NCBI RefSeq assembly: GCF_004214895.1
Contig: NZ_CP035952.1
Location: 3,544,501-3,608,500, forward strand
Length of the DNA: 64,000 nt
Reading direction: 5' to 3'
Origin: Pseudomonas tructae
GTDB taxonomy: Bacteria; Pseudomonadota; Gammaproteobacteria; Pseudomonadales; Pseudomonadaceae
The stretch's first letter is position 1. Each line of letters opens with the position of its first letter. This document shows, one piece after another, positions 19,113 to 27,799 of the stretch. A model generated the notes under the pieces. That model searched no databases, was not told where the DNA came from, and saw only the letters and a program-made list of their open reading frames with translations. The position numbers and the translations under genes are program-made.

Positions 19113-19778
19113 ATGTGCGGCAGGTTATCCCAGTACCATGGCATTCATGACTTCGTCGACGCCCTGAGCATGCCGGGCGCGCTGGTCAACAACGTCGGCG
19201 ATCAGCCACTGGCACATTACAACGTGGCGCCAACCAGCCCCGTGGCGCTGCTGCACATCGAGACCGACACCCTGCACGCTGACCTGCTGCCCTGGGGCTG
19301 GCGCCCGCACTGGGCCCGGGATCGCGCCGCGGCTATCAACGCCAGGGTGGAAAAGGTCGCCCACGGCGCATTCTTTCGTGCGATCTGGCCACATCGGGCC
19401 ATCGTGCCGATCGACAACTGGTTCGAATGGGTCGATGAAGGCGGGCCGAAAAAACAGCCCTACCTGATTCACCGCCGTGACGGGCGCCCGGCCTTGTGCG
19501 CCGCCATAGGCCAGTTCAAGGGGGAGCATGCAGGGTTTGTCATCCTTACGGCGGACAGTGAGGGCGGCCTGCTCGACCTGCATGACCGCCGCCCCATCGT
19601 CCTGGCGCCCGCTTGCGCTCGGCAATGGCTGGACCCGGCCACTGCCGGCGAACATGCCGAGCAGCTCGCCTTGAACCTGGGCGAGGCAGCCGGGCAGTTC
19701 GACTGGTACCCGGTCAGCCTGGCGGTCGGCAACGTACGTAATCAGGATGCCGGGGTGATCGTGCGCAACCCGGTGTGA
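19113..19778 (+). CDS. yedK: SRAP-domain protein (SOS response-associated peptidase, YedK/HMCES family)
   Basis: YedK/HMCES proteins shield abasic sites in single-stranded DNA by forming a thiazolidine DNA-protein crosslink through Cys2. The product begins MCGRLSQ, giving the required Cys2 after methionine removal. It has the NARVEK segment, the catalytic glutamate region (DNWFEW) and a C-terminal HDRRPIVL with the conserved histidine. The 221-residue length is normal. Its 3' end overlaps the convergent gene at 19742-20074 by 37 bases. Confidence 0.93.
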   Translation: MCGRLSQYHGIHDFVDALSMPGALVNNVGDQPLAHYNVAPTSPVALLHIETDTLHADLLPWGWRPHWARDRAAAINARVEKVAHGAFFRAIWPHRAIVPIDNWFEWVDEGGPKKQPYLIHRRDGRPALCAAIGQFKGEHAGFVILTADSEGGLLDLHDRRPIVLAPACARQWLDPATAGEHAEQLALNLGEAAGQFDWYPVSLAVGNVRNQDAGVIVRNPV

Positions 19779-20074
19779 ACCCTCATGGCGGGCTGCTCAT
19801 CAAGCTCGATGACTTCAGCTGCAATCGCCCGGCAACGTTTGACCCCCCAGACGATTGCCCGGGCCACGCTGATCTCGACGAGACGGTCGTGATATTCCTC
19901 GACAATGGGCAGACCGGCGCGGGTATAAACCCCGAGAAACAATTGAGTACTTCCACCGCGCGACACACGCGCTTTGACATCAAGTGCAAGTCCGGACTCC
20001 AATGACTCTTCGTGCTCCTGGTTGTGCAGTTGGCAGTCTGCCCAAGCCCAGTAGTGTGCGCCTCTGTACCTCAT
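19742..20074 (-). CDS. Conserved-looking 110-aa protein, unknown function
   Basis: The frame starts MRYRGAHYWAWADC after a good AAGGAAA ribosome site, and codon use is normal. It reads into the end of the SRAP gene from the other side (overlap 19742-19778). No family is recognised. The protein looks soluble, with a mixed alpha/beta composition. Confidence 0.68.
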   Translation of the reverse strand: MRYRGAHYWAWADCQLHNQEHEESLESGLALDVKARVSRGGSTQLFLGVYTRAGLPIVEEYHDRLVEISVARAIVWGVKRCRAIAAEVIELDEQPAMRVHTGLRTITPAS

Positions 20075-20201
20075 TATTATTTTCCTTGTTGAGTCGGCAG
20101 CTCACGAAAGATATATAAAAAAAGTATTAAACAGAAGAACCCAATTGGGTGATGAACCCTGGCCAATAGTGCCAGTCGCTATAATGTAGGCACTGCCAAC
20201 A

Positions 20202-20489
20202 TCAAAGTGCCGACACAAACCATGCGATAAACGCAAGCAGCCCTATGCTCTGTAAAATCAGGAGCGTTCCGGCGCCTGCCGGCTTGCCGGCCAGCAACCA
20301 GTAAGTGCCGACCAGTGGCAGGCACAAAGCGTTGGTGACACCCAGGGTGAATTTCGCGAGCTCAGCGCCAAGGCTTGGGAAAGGACCCTCCGGGCTGAGC
20401 AGAATAAAGACGAAAAAAAAGCCACCCACTGCCGCGACAATGATCGCCGCAATCGCAAACAAGCGCTGTGCCAAAGAGGAGTCGTGCAT
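20202..20489 (-). CDS. Small inner-membrane protein (three predicted helices)
   Basis: A 95-residue hydrophobic protein preceded by AAGGGA at good distance. Predicted helices lie near residues 9-31, 45-65 and 73-95. No family is recognised. It stands alone between the 110-aa gene and a region with REP sequences. Confidence 0.65.
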   Translation of the reverse strand: MHDSSLAQRLFAIAAIIVAAVGGFFFVFILLSPEGPFPSLGAELAKFTLGVTNALCLPLVGTYWLLAGKPAGAGTLLILQSIGLLAFIAWFVSAL

Positions 20490-20582
20490 GATCAGTCCCT
20501 TGATGTGTCGAGCCGAACATCATAACCGCTCTGGCATAAATGGGCGCTGACTGCACCGTGTGCGGCGGTGCGACGACTCGAC

Positions 20583-20677
20583 CTTGCCCCGCGATTCGTG
20601 CGCGCAGCGGTCGTCATCTGGTCAGCACCTAATGTATTGCTTGTACTGGCCTCATCGCGGGGCAAGCCCGCTCCCAC
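20583..20677. repeat. Partial REP sequences near the end of the diguanylate cyclase gene
   Basis: One REP unit (ATCGCGGGGCAAGCCCGCTC) begins at 20654 and runs into the last codons of the diguanylate cyclase gene. A short opposed piece (CTTGCCCCGCGAT) lies near 20583-20595. The last residues of the enzyme (GLAPR) are coded by the REP. Confidence 0.7.
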
Positions 20678-22232
20678 TCAGCCCATCGACCAGGCACCAG
20701 CCATTACGGCCCTTGTCCTTGGCTCGATAAAGCGCTGAGTCGGCCGCCCCCATCAACGCATGGGCAGCCACTGTCTCCTTGAGCGGATAGCCCAGGGCAA
20801 TGCCGGCACTGGCCGTGACCTTGCCCGCCGGGCTCTTCACATGCTCGATGCTCAGTGCACCAATGGCCTGGAGAATGCCCTCGACGATGGTGCTGGCACC
20901 CGCGGCATCGGTATTGGGTAACAACAACGTGAACTCTTCACCACCGTAGCGCACGGCCAGGTCGCCGGGGCGCTTGAGGCTGCCCTGGATGGCGGCGCCT
21001 ACCGCACGCAGGCAATCATCCCCGGCCGGGTGACCGTAGTTGTCGTTGTACAGTTTGAAGTAATCCAGGTCCATCATCACCAGTGCCAGCGGGTAGCCCT
21101 GACGCTTGGCCCGGCGGATCTCCTGGGCCAGTGCGGCATCCAGCCGGCGCCGATTGCCCAGGCCCGTCAGGCTGTCGCTCAACGCCAGGTCACGCACCGT
21201 CTGGTGGGCGCGGCGCAGGGCCGACTCCATCACGATGCGCTCGCGCAGTTGCCTGAGCACAAGGGCGCCAAAACTGCTCAGCCCCACCAGCAACAGCAGC
21301 AGGACCACAGCAGTCTTGATCAGGTCTTCACGCCACGGATCGATGATCGAGGCCCGGGATAAACCAGCTTCGACGACCAGCGGATAGGCGTCCAGCGCCT
21401 TGTAGGCATAAAGACGCTGAGTCCCGTCAACCACCGCCTGGGTTTCAACCACCCCTTCGGGAGACTGTGGCAAATACTTCTGGAAAATCTCGCTACCAGA
21501 AAGACTGCCACCGATCACCCGCTCAACGAAAGGCCTGCGGACCAGGATGGTGCCGTCGCGCTTGGCCAATACCAGGGCGCCGCGGTCATCGATCTTGAAT
21601 GCGCCATAGAATTCGACGAAATAGTCCACCTTGATAGTGCCCAGCAGTACCCCGAAGAACGACCCATCGGGGTTATCAAGGCGCCTGGAGATAGGAATGA
21701 TCAGATCTGCGGTCGAGCGGCTTTTCACCACCGAACCAATGTATATACCGCGATCTTCATGAGTGCGGTGATACTCGAAATAATCACGATCGGCATTGTT
21801 GGCGTTAGTGGGCGTGTCGGTTTTGTCGGTAACAATCCAGTGGCCATCCGAACCGTACACGAACAACCCGTGCACCTGAGGCATCAGTGCAGCCTGTTGC
21901 TTGAGCAGTCTGTGCAAGCGAGAGATGTTCATCCGTGTCAAACCGTCGCCTTCGAGCCGCTCGCCCAGCATTGCGGTCACCACATCGACCTGGCGAATGG
22001 CATCCTCGGCATGTTGCGCAGTGGCGCTGGCAAGGTTGGTGACAGCGTCTTGCGCGTTGGCAAATGCGTGCCGGTAATCGCGCCAGATCCGCCAGCCTTC
22101 AATGCCAACGAACAGCAGCACGACTACCAGCATGAAGCTCAAGATCAGCCCGAACAGCGACGCCGAACGCCCTCGGCGCGGCGCGATCGACTCAGCGGCT
22201 TCTTGCCCGGTCAGGTCATCGTATGGGTGCAT
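20652..22232 (-). CDS. Membrane diguanylate cyclase with periplasmic Cache sensor and GGEEF domain
   Basis: This enzyme should make cyclic di-GMP from GTP and so favour surface attachment over motility. The 526-residue protein has a cytoplasmic start, a membrane helix (about 26-46), a double-Cache-like periplasmic sensor with a DRDYFEYHRTHED ligand loop, a second helix (about 309-331) and a GGDEF domain. The active site is GGEEF (430-434), and the product-inhibition site RPGD (421-424) is in place, so the enzyme is probably active and feedback-controlled. The signal is unknown. The C-terminal tail is formed by a REP element. Confidence 0.92.
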   Translation of the reverse strand: MHPYDDLTGQEAAESIAPRRGRSASLFGLILSFMLVVVLLFVGIEGWRIWRDYRHAFANAQDAVTNLASATAQHAEDAIRQVDVVTAMLGERLEGDGLTRMNISRLHRLLKQQAALMPQVHGLFVYGSDGHWIVTDKTDTPTNANNADRDYFEYHRTHEDRGIYIGSVVKSRSTADLIIPISRRLDNPDGSFFGVLLGTIKVDYFVEFYGAFKIDDRGALVLAKRDGTILVRRPFVERVIGGSLSGSEIFQKYLPQSPEGVVETQAVVDGTQRLYAYKALDAYPLVVEAGLSRASIIDPWREDLIKTAVVLLLLLVGLSSFGALVLRQLRERIVMESALRRAHQTVRDLALSDSLTGLGNRRRLDAALAQEIRRAKRQGYPLALVMMDLDYFKLYNDNYGHPAGDDCLRAVGAAIQGSLKRPGDLAVRYGGEEFTLLLPNTDAAGASTIVEGILQAIGALSIEHVKSPAGKVTASAGIALGYPLKETVAAHALMGAADSALYRAKDKGRNGWCLVDGLSGSGLAPR

Positions 22233-22412
22233 ACAGGCCTTTGTTCCATAAAACTCCCACCGCAGCGATAAACCACCTCAGGGCTGTCCAGAAACACTTG
22301 CCGTTTAACATAGACCAGCGCAGACCGCGTACCTAGCGCCAAGCTGCAAAAAAGCCCATCGTCATGACCATGGGCTTTGATCTGCCGATGGTACAAGAGG
22401 AAGGTTGCGCTT

Positions 22413-22625
22413 TCAGAGCCAGCAAAAAGGTAGCGAAGCCGTATCCGCCACCAGGGTGAAAGGCAAGTCGATCAATGCGAATGGCCCGATGAATTGAGCA
22501 AGCTGGTATTCGGTTTCCAGGCCGTCGTAGCAATCGTAGGATTGCCCGCGATTGCCAACCGCAACCATCCAGGCGCAGCCACTCAGTTGTGAAAGTGCAG
22601 CCAGCAAGATGAATAGGCGTGCCAC
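22413..22625 (-). CDS. Small YceK/YidQ-like lipoprotein
   Basis: A 70-residue protein with a signal sequence and lipobox QLSGC (Cys17). The mature part (GPFALIDLPFTLVADTASLP) resembles the YceK/YidQ family of small lipoproteins, where a similar 'D-P-x-T-x-x-x-D' stretch is typical. Its role is unknown. The assignment rests on a short resemblance. Confidence 0.65.
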   Translation of the reverse strand: MARLFILLAALSQLSGCAWMVAVGNRGQSYDCYDGLETEYQLAQFIGPFALIDLPFTLVADTASLPFCWL

Positions 22626-22701
22626 GCAATGTCCTTATTGCTATTGAAGTGATGTCAGGTAGACGCCGCCACCATCGATAAGTCACCTGAGCGTAAAACT
22701 G

Positions 22702-23058
22702 TTAGCCACAGAAGGCTGCGACTATCCGGCTTTGCTCATTCACTTCAAGATTGAGTCGATCAGGTACATAACTCAGGTCGCGCCCAGGCATCGACAGCAC
22801 ACGCACCGAACTCACACCCGACAGCAACTTGGCGACCAGCAGTACTTCCTTGCCCACTTGCTGACCAAACAGCATTTGCACCGATTCTGACGAGCATTGC
22901 TGCTCATCACTGCTGTAGGCACTGGAGTCATCGGTAACGGTGTCGGCGAGCTCAACCAGCACCACACTGAATACCAGCCAGCCGACCAGTGCGAGGGAGA
23001 GTCCGAGGATGAGGGTGGGGAGCATATCAAGCACACTCCGTGTTGCACTTCTGTCCAT
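22702..23058 (-). CDS. Membrane-anchored I78-like peptidase inhibitor
   Basis: A 118-residue protein with one N-terminal membrane helix (about 12-36) and a periplasmic part. The C-terminal block (VRVLSMPGRDLSYVPDRLN then SRIVAAFCG) fits the I78 inhibitor pattern, including the terminal Cys-Gly and a partner cysteine (QQCSSE). I78 proteins inhibit serine peptidases. The family call is by motif only. Confidence 0.65.
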   Translation of the reverse strand: MDRSATRSVLDMLPTLILGLSLALVGWLVFSVVLVELADTVTDDSSAYSSDEQQCSSESVQMLFGQQVGKEVLLVAKLLSGVSSVRVLSMPGRDLSYVPDRLNLEVNEQSRIVAAFCG

Positions 23059-23140
23059 TAAAAGAGGGCCGTTAAAGCCAGCTCAGACCCAACCGGCTAA
23101 AGGGAGTTCCCTGCACCCAAGACTCCCCCTCGCCTGTCGA

Positions 23141-23581
23141 TCAGCGAACGTGCTTGAAGTAGATCAGTTCCGGATCCTGTTCATCGAGGTTTTCGATGAC
23201 GCCGCTGGGCACGAAACCGGCCTTGGCAATCAGTTCGCGCGAAGGCAGGTTGGACTGGTTGGTGGTGATGAACAGCTTTTCTGTCTGGCAGGCCGCCTGG
23301 GCTGCGACCAGCAGCGTGAGCGCCACGCCCTGGCGCTGATAGGCAGGAGCAGTGACCACCAAGGCGACCAACCCGTAATCAAAAAAACTGTAGGTCAGTA
23401 CCAGGTAACCAATCACTGCGCCTGATTGCACGGCAACCAGGCACTGCTGCTTGTCGACGGCCTCAGCAAGAAAAACCCCACGCCCGGGATTGATGCTGAC
23501 ATAGGCGTCGAAGGCCAGCATGGCGCTCAGATCCTCAAGCGTGGCGTTACGGGTCAGCGTGACCGCTTGCGTTGTGCTCAT
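23141..23581 (-). CDS. GNAT-family N-acetyltransferase
   Basis: A 146-residue single GNAT domain. The acetyl-CoA loop region reads VTAPAYQRQGVALTLL, matching the Q/R-x-x-G-x-G/A form, and the C-terminal half has the usual ELIAKAGFVPSG strand. The substrate cannot be predicted. Confidence 0.85.
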   Translation of the reverse strand: MSTTQAVTLTRNATLEDLSAMLAFDAYVSINPGRGVFLAEAVDKQQCLVAVQSGAVIGYLVLTYSFFDYGLVALVVTAPAYQRQGVALTLLVAAQAACQTEKLFITTNQSNLPSRELIAKAGFVPSGVIENLDEQDPELIYFKHVR

Positions 23582-23617
23582 TTGGCTTCCTGCCCTGGCT
23601 GAGTGTTCAGGTCCAGT

Positions 23618-23812
23618 TTACCGCTTGCCTAGCAACGCCGCATTTGCCTGACGCACCATGGCAACCCACTCCATCGGGCTGATCCGTCCGGACTGCTCAA
23701 GTTGCTGCGCCACCATCAAGGCCCGGTGGTAATCGGCCTCCTGCAACGCACCCTCTCCCAGGAAGCGGACCCGCCATTCCAGAATCGCCGCCATCCCTTT
23801 CTTCGTCTCCAT
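23618..23812 (-). CDS. Small soluble helical protein, unknown function
   Basis: I start at METKKGMAA (23812), giving 64 residues; the open frame extends up to 23890 with an ATG there, but that longer part looks non-coding. The sequence is helical (EADYHRALMVAQQLEQSGRIS) and resembles short host regulatory or adaptor proteins. No family is recognised. The start is uncertain. Confidence 0.55.
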   Translation of the reverse strand: METKKGMAAILEWRVRFLGEGALQEADYHRALMVAQQLEQSGRISPMEWVAMVRQANAALLGKR

Positions 23813-23979
23813 CCCCGCCCCCAAATGTACTGAAAACAGGTGCACGACCGGGTCGTCACCTGAAGCGGCGGCGAGGTTACAGGAGATCATTGGCCTTGAG
23901 AATGTTTCGTAATACCGTCCGTCGTCAAACTGTAAAACGGTGTCGGTTTTCCCTGATCAAGGGCGTTTTTGTCGCGCAA

Positions 23980-24822
23980 TCACAGTTGATGCTGCTGGCG
24001 TCGATAGGCGGTCAATGAGAACCCGGTGTAGCGCTTGAAGTACCGGCACAGATAGGAAGCATCGTCAAAGTGCATCTGCTGGGCAATCCGGCCGATGGCA
24101 AAATCACTGCAGGCCAGCAGCGCCTTGATTTCGAGAATCACCTGCCTGCTGATCAGGCCTTTGGGTGTGTCGTTGAAAAAGTCCTTGGTCAATTGCGCCA
24201 AGTAGTAGGGCGTGATGCTCAAGGCGCGGGCATAAAAGCCAACCTCCCGATGCTCAATGCAATGCTTGCCCACCAAGTCCCAGAATCGCCAACTGAGCAT
24301 TTCCTTGCGACTGTAGGTGCGGTGCTCTTGCTGCTCGCCGGGCATTCGTGCGGCAATCGCCAGGAAAAAATTCTGCAGGTGGTTCCTGAGCATGATGTGA
24401 CGGTACTCAGGGAAGTCTTGTGCCAGTTGCCTGATCTGAGTCAACCACATTGCTAACGCTCCCCTGTCCTCTTCAGCCGGCCTGCAGCGGGGATAGTCGT
24501 GGAGAAACTTGAACAGTGAGTTGGGTAACGGATAAGCCACCGCGGTGCAAAAGCCCTTGGGCATCAAGCAGAAGAACACCTTGAATGTTCGCGAGCGACG
24601 CCTGAGCACAGCGACGGTGTCCTCAGCCAGGACCAGGACATCGCCAGGCCGAATCGCCTGCTCGTGGAAGTTCAGCGAAAAGCGGGCGCGCCCGGACAAG
24701 CAGACCATCAGCGTGAGGTAGGCATGGGTAAACGTCATCGGCGCGCCGATGCCCCCTTCCAGAGTGCTCTCCCCGATTTGTACCGACTCGTCCCCTGTCA
24801 AAAACTGCGGGATTGCGCGCAT
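23980..24822 (-). CDS. AraC-family transcriptional regulator
   Basis: A 280-residue regulator with an N-terminal sensor domain (cupin-like: FTHAYLTLMVCLSG, then IRPGDVLVLAED) and a C-terminal AraC/XylS double helix-turn-helix (about 185-280). The latter includes the second-HTH signature FDDASYLCRYFKRYTGFSLTAYR. The target is unknown. The acetyltransferase gene at 24976 is divergent, about 150 bases away, and may be a target. Confidence 0.87.
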   Translation of the reverse strand: MRAIPQFLTGDESVQIGESTLEGGIGAPMTFTHAYLTLMVCLSGRARFSLNFHEQAIRPGDVLVLAEDTVAVLRRRSRTFKVFFCLMPKGFCTAVAYPLPNSLFKFLHDYPRCRPAEEDRGALAMWLTQIRQLAQDFPEYRHIMLRNHLQNFFLAIAARMPGEQQEHRTYSRKEMLSWRFWDLVGKHCIEHREVGFYARALSITPYYLAQLTKDFFNDTPKGLISRQVILEIKALLACSDFAIGRIAQQMHFDDASYLCRYFKRYTGFSLTAYRRQQHQL

Positions 24823-24975
24823 AGCCCACCACCAAAGGATTACCTGTGGACCAGCTTACAACAAGTGGATTGATGAGTTTCGAAAAGTACCGAAACTGCC
24901 GGGGTATTGGTCATCGGACATAGCGCACTGTGAGGTAGGCTTTACCCCATGATTTCTTTGCCCAGAGCGCACACG

Positions 24976-25524
24976 ATGAAGCTTGAAACCGAACGGCTGA
25001 CACTTCGCCCCTGGCATGCGACGGACGCCGCCGACCTCTATGAATACGCTCGCGACCCACGAGTTGGCCCGATCGCTGGTTGGCCTGTGCACACGAGCGT
25101 TGAGCACAGTGCGCAAATCATCAGCACGGTCTTCAACCACCCTGAGGTTTATGCACTGGAGTTCAAGGACAGCCAACGTGTCATAGGCTGTGTCGGCATA
25201 CTCATTGGCAGTGACAGCAATTTTCAGATCAGTGATCAGGAAGGTGAAATTGCCTATTGGATCGGCGTGCCCTACTGGGGCCAGGGCCTGGTTCCCGAAG
25301 CGGTTTGCACCGTCATGCAGCACGCATTCAATACCCTTGAACTGCAGGCATTGTGGTGCGGATACTTTGCCGATAACAGGCAGTCCCAAGTAGCACAAGC
25401 CAAATGCGGCTTTCGCCATCACCACACAGAGGAAAACAAATACAACCCGTTCCTCGAAGACTACCGAACAGAACACATCAGCCGAATTACACGCGCAGAG
25501 TGGATGTACGAGAAGGCGACGTAG
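24976..25524 (+). CDS. GNAT-family acetyltransferase (RimJ/RimL type)
   Basis: A 182-residue protein starting MKLETERLTLRPW, the classical opening of RimJ/RimL-type acetyltransferases, which modify protein N-termini or small amines. The EGEIAYWIGVPYWGQG motif marks the acetyl-CoA site and AKCGFRH the late strand. An in-frame ATG nine codons upstream is not favoured. It is divergent from the AraC regulator. Confidence 0.86.
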   Translation: MKLETERLTLRPWHATDAADLYEYARDPRVGPIAGWPVHTSVEHSAQIISTVFNHPEVYALEFKDSQRVIGCVGILIGSDSNFQISDQEGEIAYWIGVPYWGQGLVPEAVCTVMQHAFNTLELQALWCGYFADNRQSQVAQAKCGFRHHHTEENKYNPFLEDYRTEHISRITRAEWMYEKAT

Positions 25525-25570
25525 GATTCGTACGCCGCCAGAAAGACGAAAGTGATTGAAAACGAGGTGT

Positions 25571-26422
25571 TTAATACTTGATCAGTGCAAGTAGCGCAAT
25601 GTTACGGGGTCGGCTCACACCCGAGTAACCGCGGTCCTGGCCAAGGCCAGGCAATGCAAAGTTATTGATTGCATCAGCCCCGCCAATTGTCACGGTCGCA
25701 TAGTCATTGACCTCATACGGGTCTACGCCCATTGCTACCTGGGATGCAGCCCCCGTTTTCAGTGACGTGCATGCACTCCAGACGCCGTTGGCCTTGTTGT
25801 ACTCGGTGGTGTCATACGTCTGCAGCGTGCCCTTTTGCCGCGAACCGAACGCACGGCCAGCGTCCACGCCCCTGCCATCGTCGAATCCACGGATAAACTC
25901 ACCGCGCAAGTCAGGCAAGCCGAATGTCGTCGAGCCGTCCCCCACACCATAAGTGGTGCCGATTGCAGCAAAGAGGGCCGCATAGGTGCAACGCGATACG
26001 TTTGCTCCATCTGCTTTGAGCCAACCCGCAGGAGTGGTGTTGGAGGCTGAGTACTTCACATCACCTGGCGAGGCCCCGGAGGCGATGGAGATCTGCCCCA
26101 GCGTCACCGCATGCTGGCTACGTGTAGCATTTGCCACCTGTTGTGCGCCCCCGTCACAACTGATCAAGACCCAACACAGTTTACCGGCGTTAAGCAGCGG
26201 ACCGATGTGGGAAACCAGGGTTACATTGCCGCCGGCAACGATCTCATCACCCTGCAACAGCTGACCACCCAGGCCGTAGATAGGCGTCGCTGCGAGCCCG
26301 TCGGGGGCATAAGTAGCATCGGCCGGATTGGTCATGGTGGCGCGAAAATACTGGACCACCCCATTGGTGGTGGGAAGCGCCGCGAAAGGTAAAGAATTTG
26401 AAGCGGTGTAGATCATTGTCAT
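25571..26422 (-). CDS. Orphan phage tail-collar/tail-fibre protein
   Basis: A 283-residue protein with a phage tail-collar domain: GDVKYSASNTTPAGWLKADG, LPDLRGEFIRGFDDGRG and the terminal SRPRNIALLALIKY are typical of tail-fibre tips and related proteins. I start at MTMIYT (26422), after AAGGA; an ATG at 26479 is too far upstream. No other phage gene lies near it, so it is a stranded fibre or part of a larger lost element. A LexA box with a promoter lies 80-110 bases upstream on the same strand. Confidence 0.83.
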   Translation of the reverse strand: MTMIYTASNSLPFAALPTTNGVVQYFRATMTNPADATYAPDGLAATPIYGLGGQLLQGDEIVAGGNVTLVSHIGPLLNAGKLCWVLISCDGGAQQVANATRSQHAVTLGQISIASGASPGDVKYSASNTTPAGWLKADGANVSRCTYAALFAAIGTTYGVGDGSTTFGLPDLRGEFIRGFDDGRGVDAGRAFGSRQKGTLQTYDTTEYNKANGVWSACTSLKTGAASQVAMGVDPYEVNDYATVTIGGADAINNFALPGLGQDRGYSGVSRPRNIALLALIKY

Positions 26423-26795
26423 CTGACTTTCCTTGTTAGTTGACGTGAGGAATCCGTATGCGACCGCCGTGCTCAGCACATCTCATGAAGGCTTGGTCGC
26501 GTCGCAATACTGTACATATATACAGTATTCTTGACAAGAAAAATCTCCTCCGACCACCAGGCAAGCGAGAAGTAGGTGGATCGAAGAAGGTGCGTGCCAA
26601 AAGACGAGAGAGCGAAAACATTTCGCTTGCGGCTGGCCTCGCTCAGGCGTGAGGACATGCGCCGTCCACTGCGACAGCGCCACGACGTCGAACCAGGCGA
26701 AGGCGTGGCGGGGCAGTTTTCATGAGCTGAGTATGAGGTGAGTCCAGGAGGACTCTGGAAAGAAGGAAGGCGATATCATCACCGCCCGACACCGC
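26423..26795. other. Intergenic region holding the LexA box; no supported gene
   Basis: Open frames here are short, overlap on both strands and lack family features. The only clear signal is the LexA box at 26508-26527. The base composition is less G+C-rich than in the host genes on either side. Confidence 0.5.
26508..26536 (-). promoter_or_regulatory. LexA (SOS) box overlapping a minus-strand promoter
   Basis: TACTGTACATATATACAGTA (26508-26527) fits the LexA consensus CTGT-N8-ACAG with the preferred flanks. On the minus strand TTGTCA (-35) is followed at 17 bases by TACAGT (-10) that lies inside the box, reading towards the tail-collar gene. LexA bound here should block this promoter until DNA damage. 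Confidence 0.75.
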
Positions 26796-27152
26796 CTATT
26801 TCATGAAGTTCTTTGGACATACCGTAGTCTTCCCGGACACTTGGGAGATCGGGTCACGGTACCTTGCACCCACCAGCAGGATAGACTGCTGACTGTCCTT
26901 CTCGACGACCAAAGCAGCACAACCAAAGTTGCAAGGTTCACTCGAGGTGAAACAAACATCCTGACCGACGAACCGGTAAAGACCCACAGGCCAGCCAGAG
27001 CAATCGTACAGTCCTAGTCCTGGGCAGGAATACGCTTCAACCTGTCCAACTGCAACAATATTGGATCCAACTGCATCCTGAAGAAGGCCTTCGGCAAAAG
27101 CTGCGTTACATGTAAATACTGAGGCGAGGAGAAGGAGTATTTTTTTGAACAT
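26796..27152 (-). CDS. Secreted cysteine-containing small protein, unknown
   Basis: A 118-residue protein with a clear signal peptide (MFKKILLLLASVFTCNAAFA). The mature part has six cysteines, several close together (SCPGLGLYDC, CFTSSEPCNFGC), which suggests disulfides in the periplasm or outside. No family is recognised. Lower G+C content and a weak ribosome site suggest acquired DNA. Confidence 0.6.
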   Translation of the reverse strand: MFKKILLLLASVFTCNAAFAEGLLQDAVGSNIVAVGQVEAYSCPGLGLYDCSGWPVGLYRFVGQDVCFTSSEPCNFGCAALVVEKDSQQSILLVGARYRDPISQVSGKTTVCPKNFMK

Positions 27153-27340
27153 TCACGGGTCTCAAGCAGGCTTAGAATGGAACGATGCTAATAAATAGCT
27201 GATTGTTATGTTGCTATAAAATAGCATTATTTAGCCGTCAGCCAACAGGTCGCGCCTACACCTAACAATATTCAGTTCTTTTACTAGGCTAAGAGGAACC
27301 TGGCTCACGCCTGTGAGCGCATGACTACAAGGAGGCTGTC

Positions 27341-27694
27341 ATGGACCGTGAAGTACCAGAAAAATACATTAGACAGCAGAAGTTTTTTAAGCGAAAAGAG
27401 CTGTTCTGGTCGATCACTCACTACGGCCTTGGGATAGTGGCTGGCGTATTGGCGGTCCTCGCCGCCCACTCGGCAAAGCTGGGTACACCCACAGCCAGCA
27501 CGCTAGCGCTCGTCTCTGGCGCAGTGGCGGCAGTACTGACCTTTCTCTCGCCAGCTTCCCGGCGCAAAGCCTATACCGAGGCCAGGGACTTGATGAGAAT
27601 CGCCCGAGTGCGCTTTGAAGAAGAGGACAATCGTTCGGTAACGCGCCTCATCGATGCGATGGAAGCCGCCTCCCAAGTGACACGCCGCCGATAG
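27341..27694 (+). CDS. SLATT-like two-helix membrane protein
   Basis: A 117-residue protein with an AGGAGG site before ATG 27341. It shows an amphipathic N-terminus, two hydrophobic segments (about 27-46 and 53-70), then a positively charged helical C-terminus (ARDLMRIARVRFEEEDN). This arrangement resembles SLATT domains, which are predicted pore-forming effectors, often in nucleotide-signalled conflict systems. No partner enzyme was seen nearby, so the assignment is by shape only. Confidence 0.55.
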   Translation: MDREVPEKYIRQQKFFKRKELFWSITHYGLGIVAGVLAVLAAHSAKLGTPTASTLALVSGAVAAVLTFLSPASRRKAYTEARDLMRIARVRFEEEDNRSVTRLIDAMEAASQVTRRR

Positions 27695-27761
27695 ACAGGC
27701 ACCACACCCAAATGAATGCGATGTCTTCCCGGATCCCCCGTTGCCAAACTCCTCTCAAACC

Positions 27762-27787
27762 AATAATAATGCGAGCAATTCTTATTT
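27762..27787 (+). promoter_or_regulatory. Putative Fur box upstream of fecI-like gene
   Basis: AATAATAATGCGAGCAATTC followed by TTATTT resembles the AT-rich Fur pattern seen before FecI-type sigma genes (about half to two thirds of positions agree by eye). It lies immediately upstream of the sigma gene start at 27800. Confidence 0.45.
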
Positions 27788-27799
27788 GAGATACTCGCC

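Noticed and set aside
26458..26683. Short frames on both strands beside the LexA box, considered as an SOS-controlled sulA-like inhibitor.
   Set aside because: No SulA features; the frames overlap the promoter itself, and the tail-collar gene is the better target.
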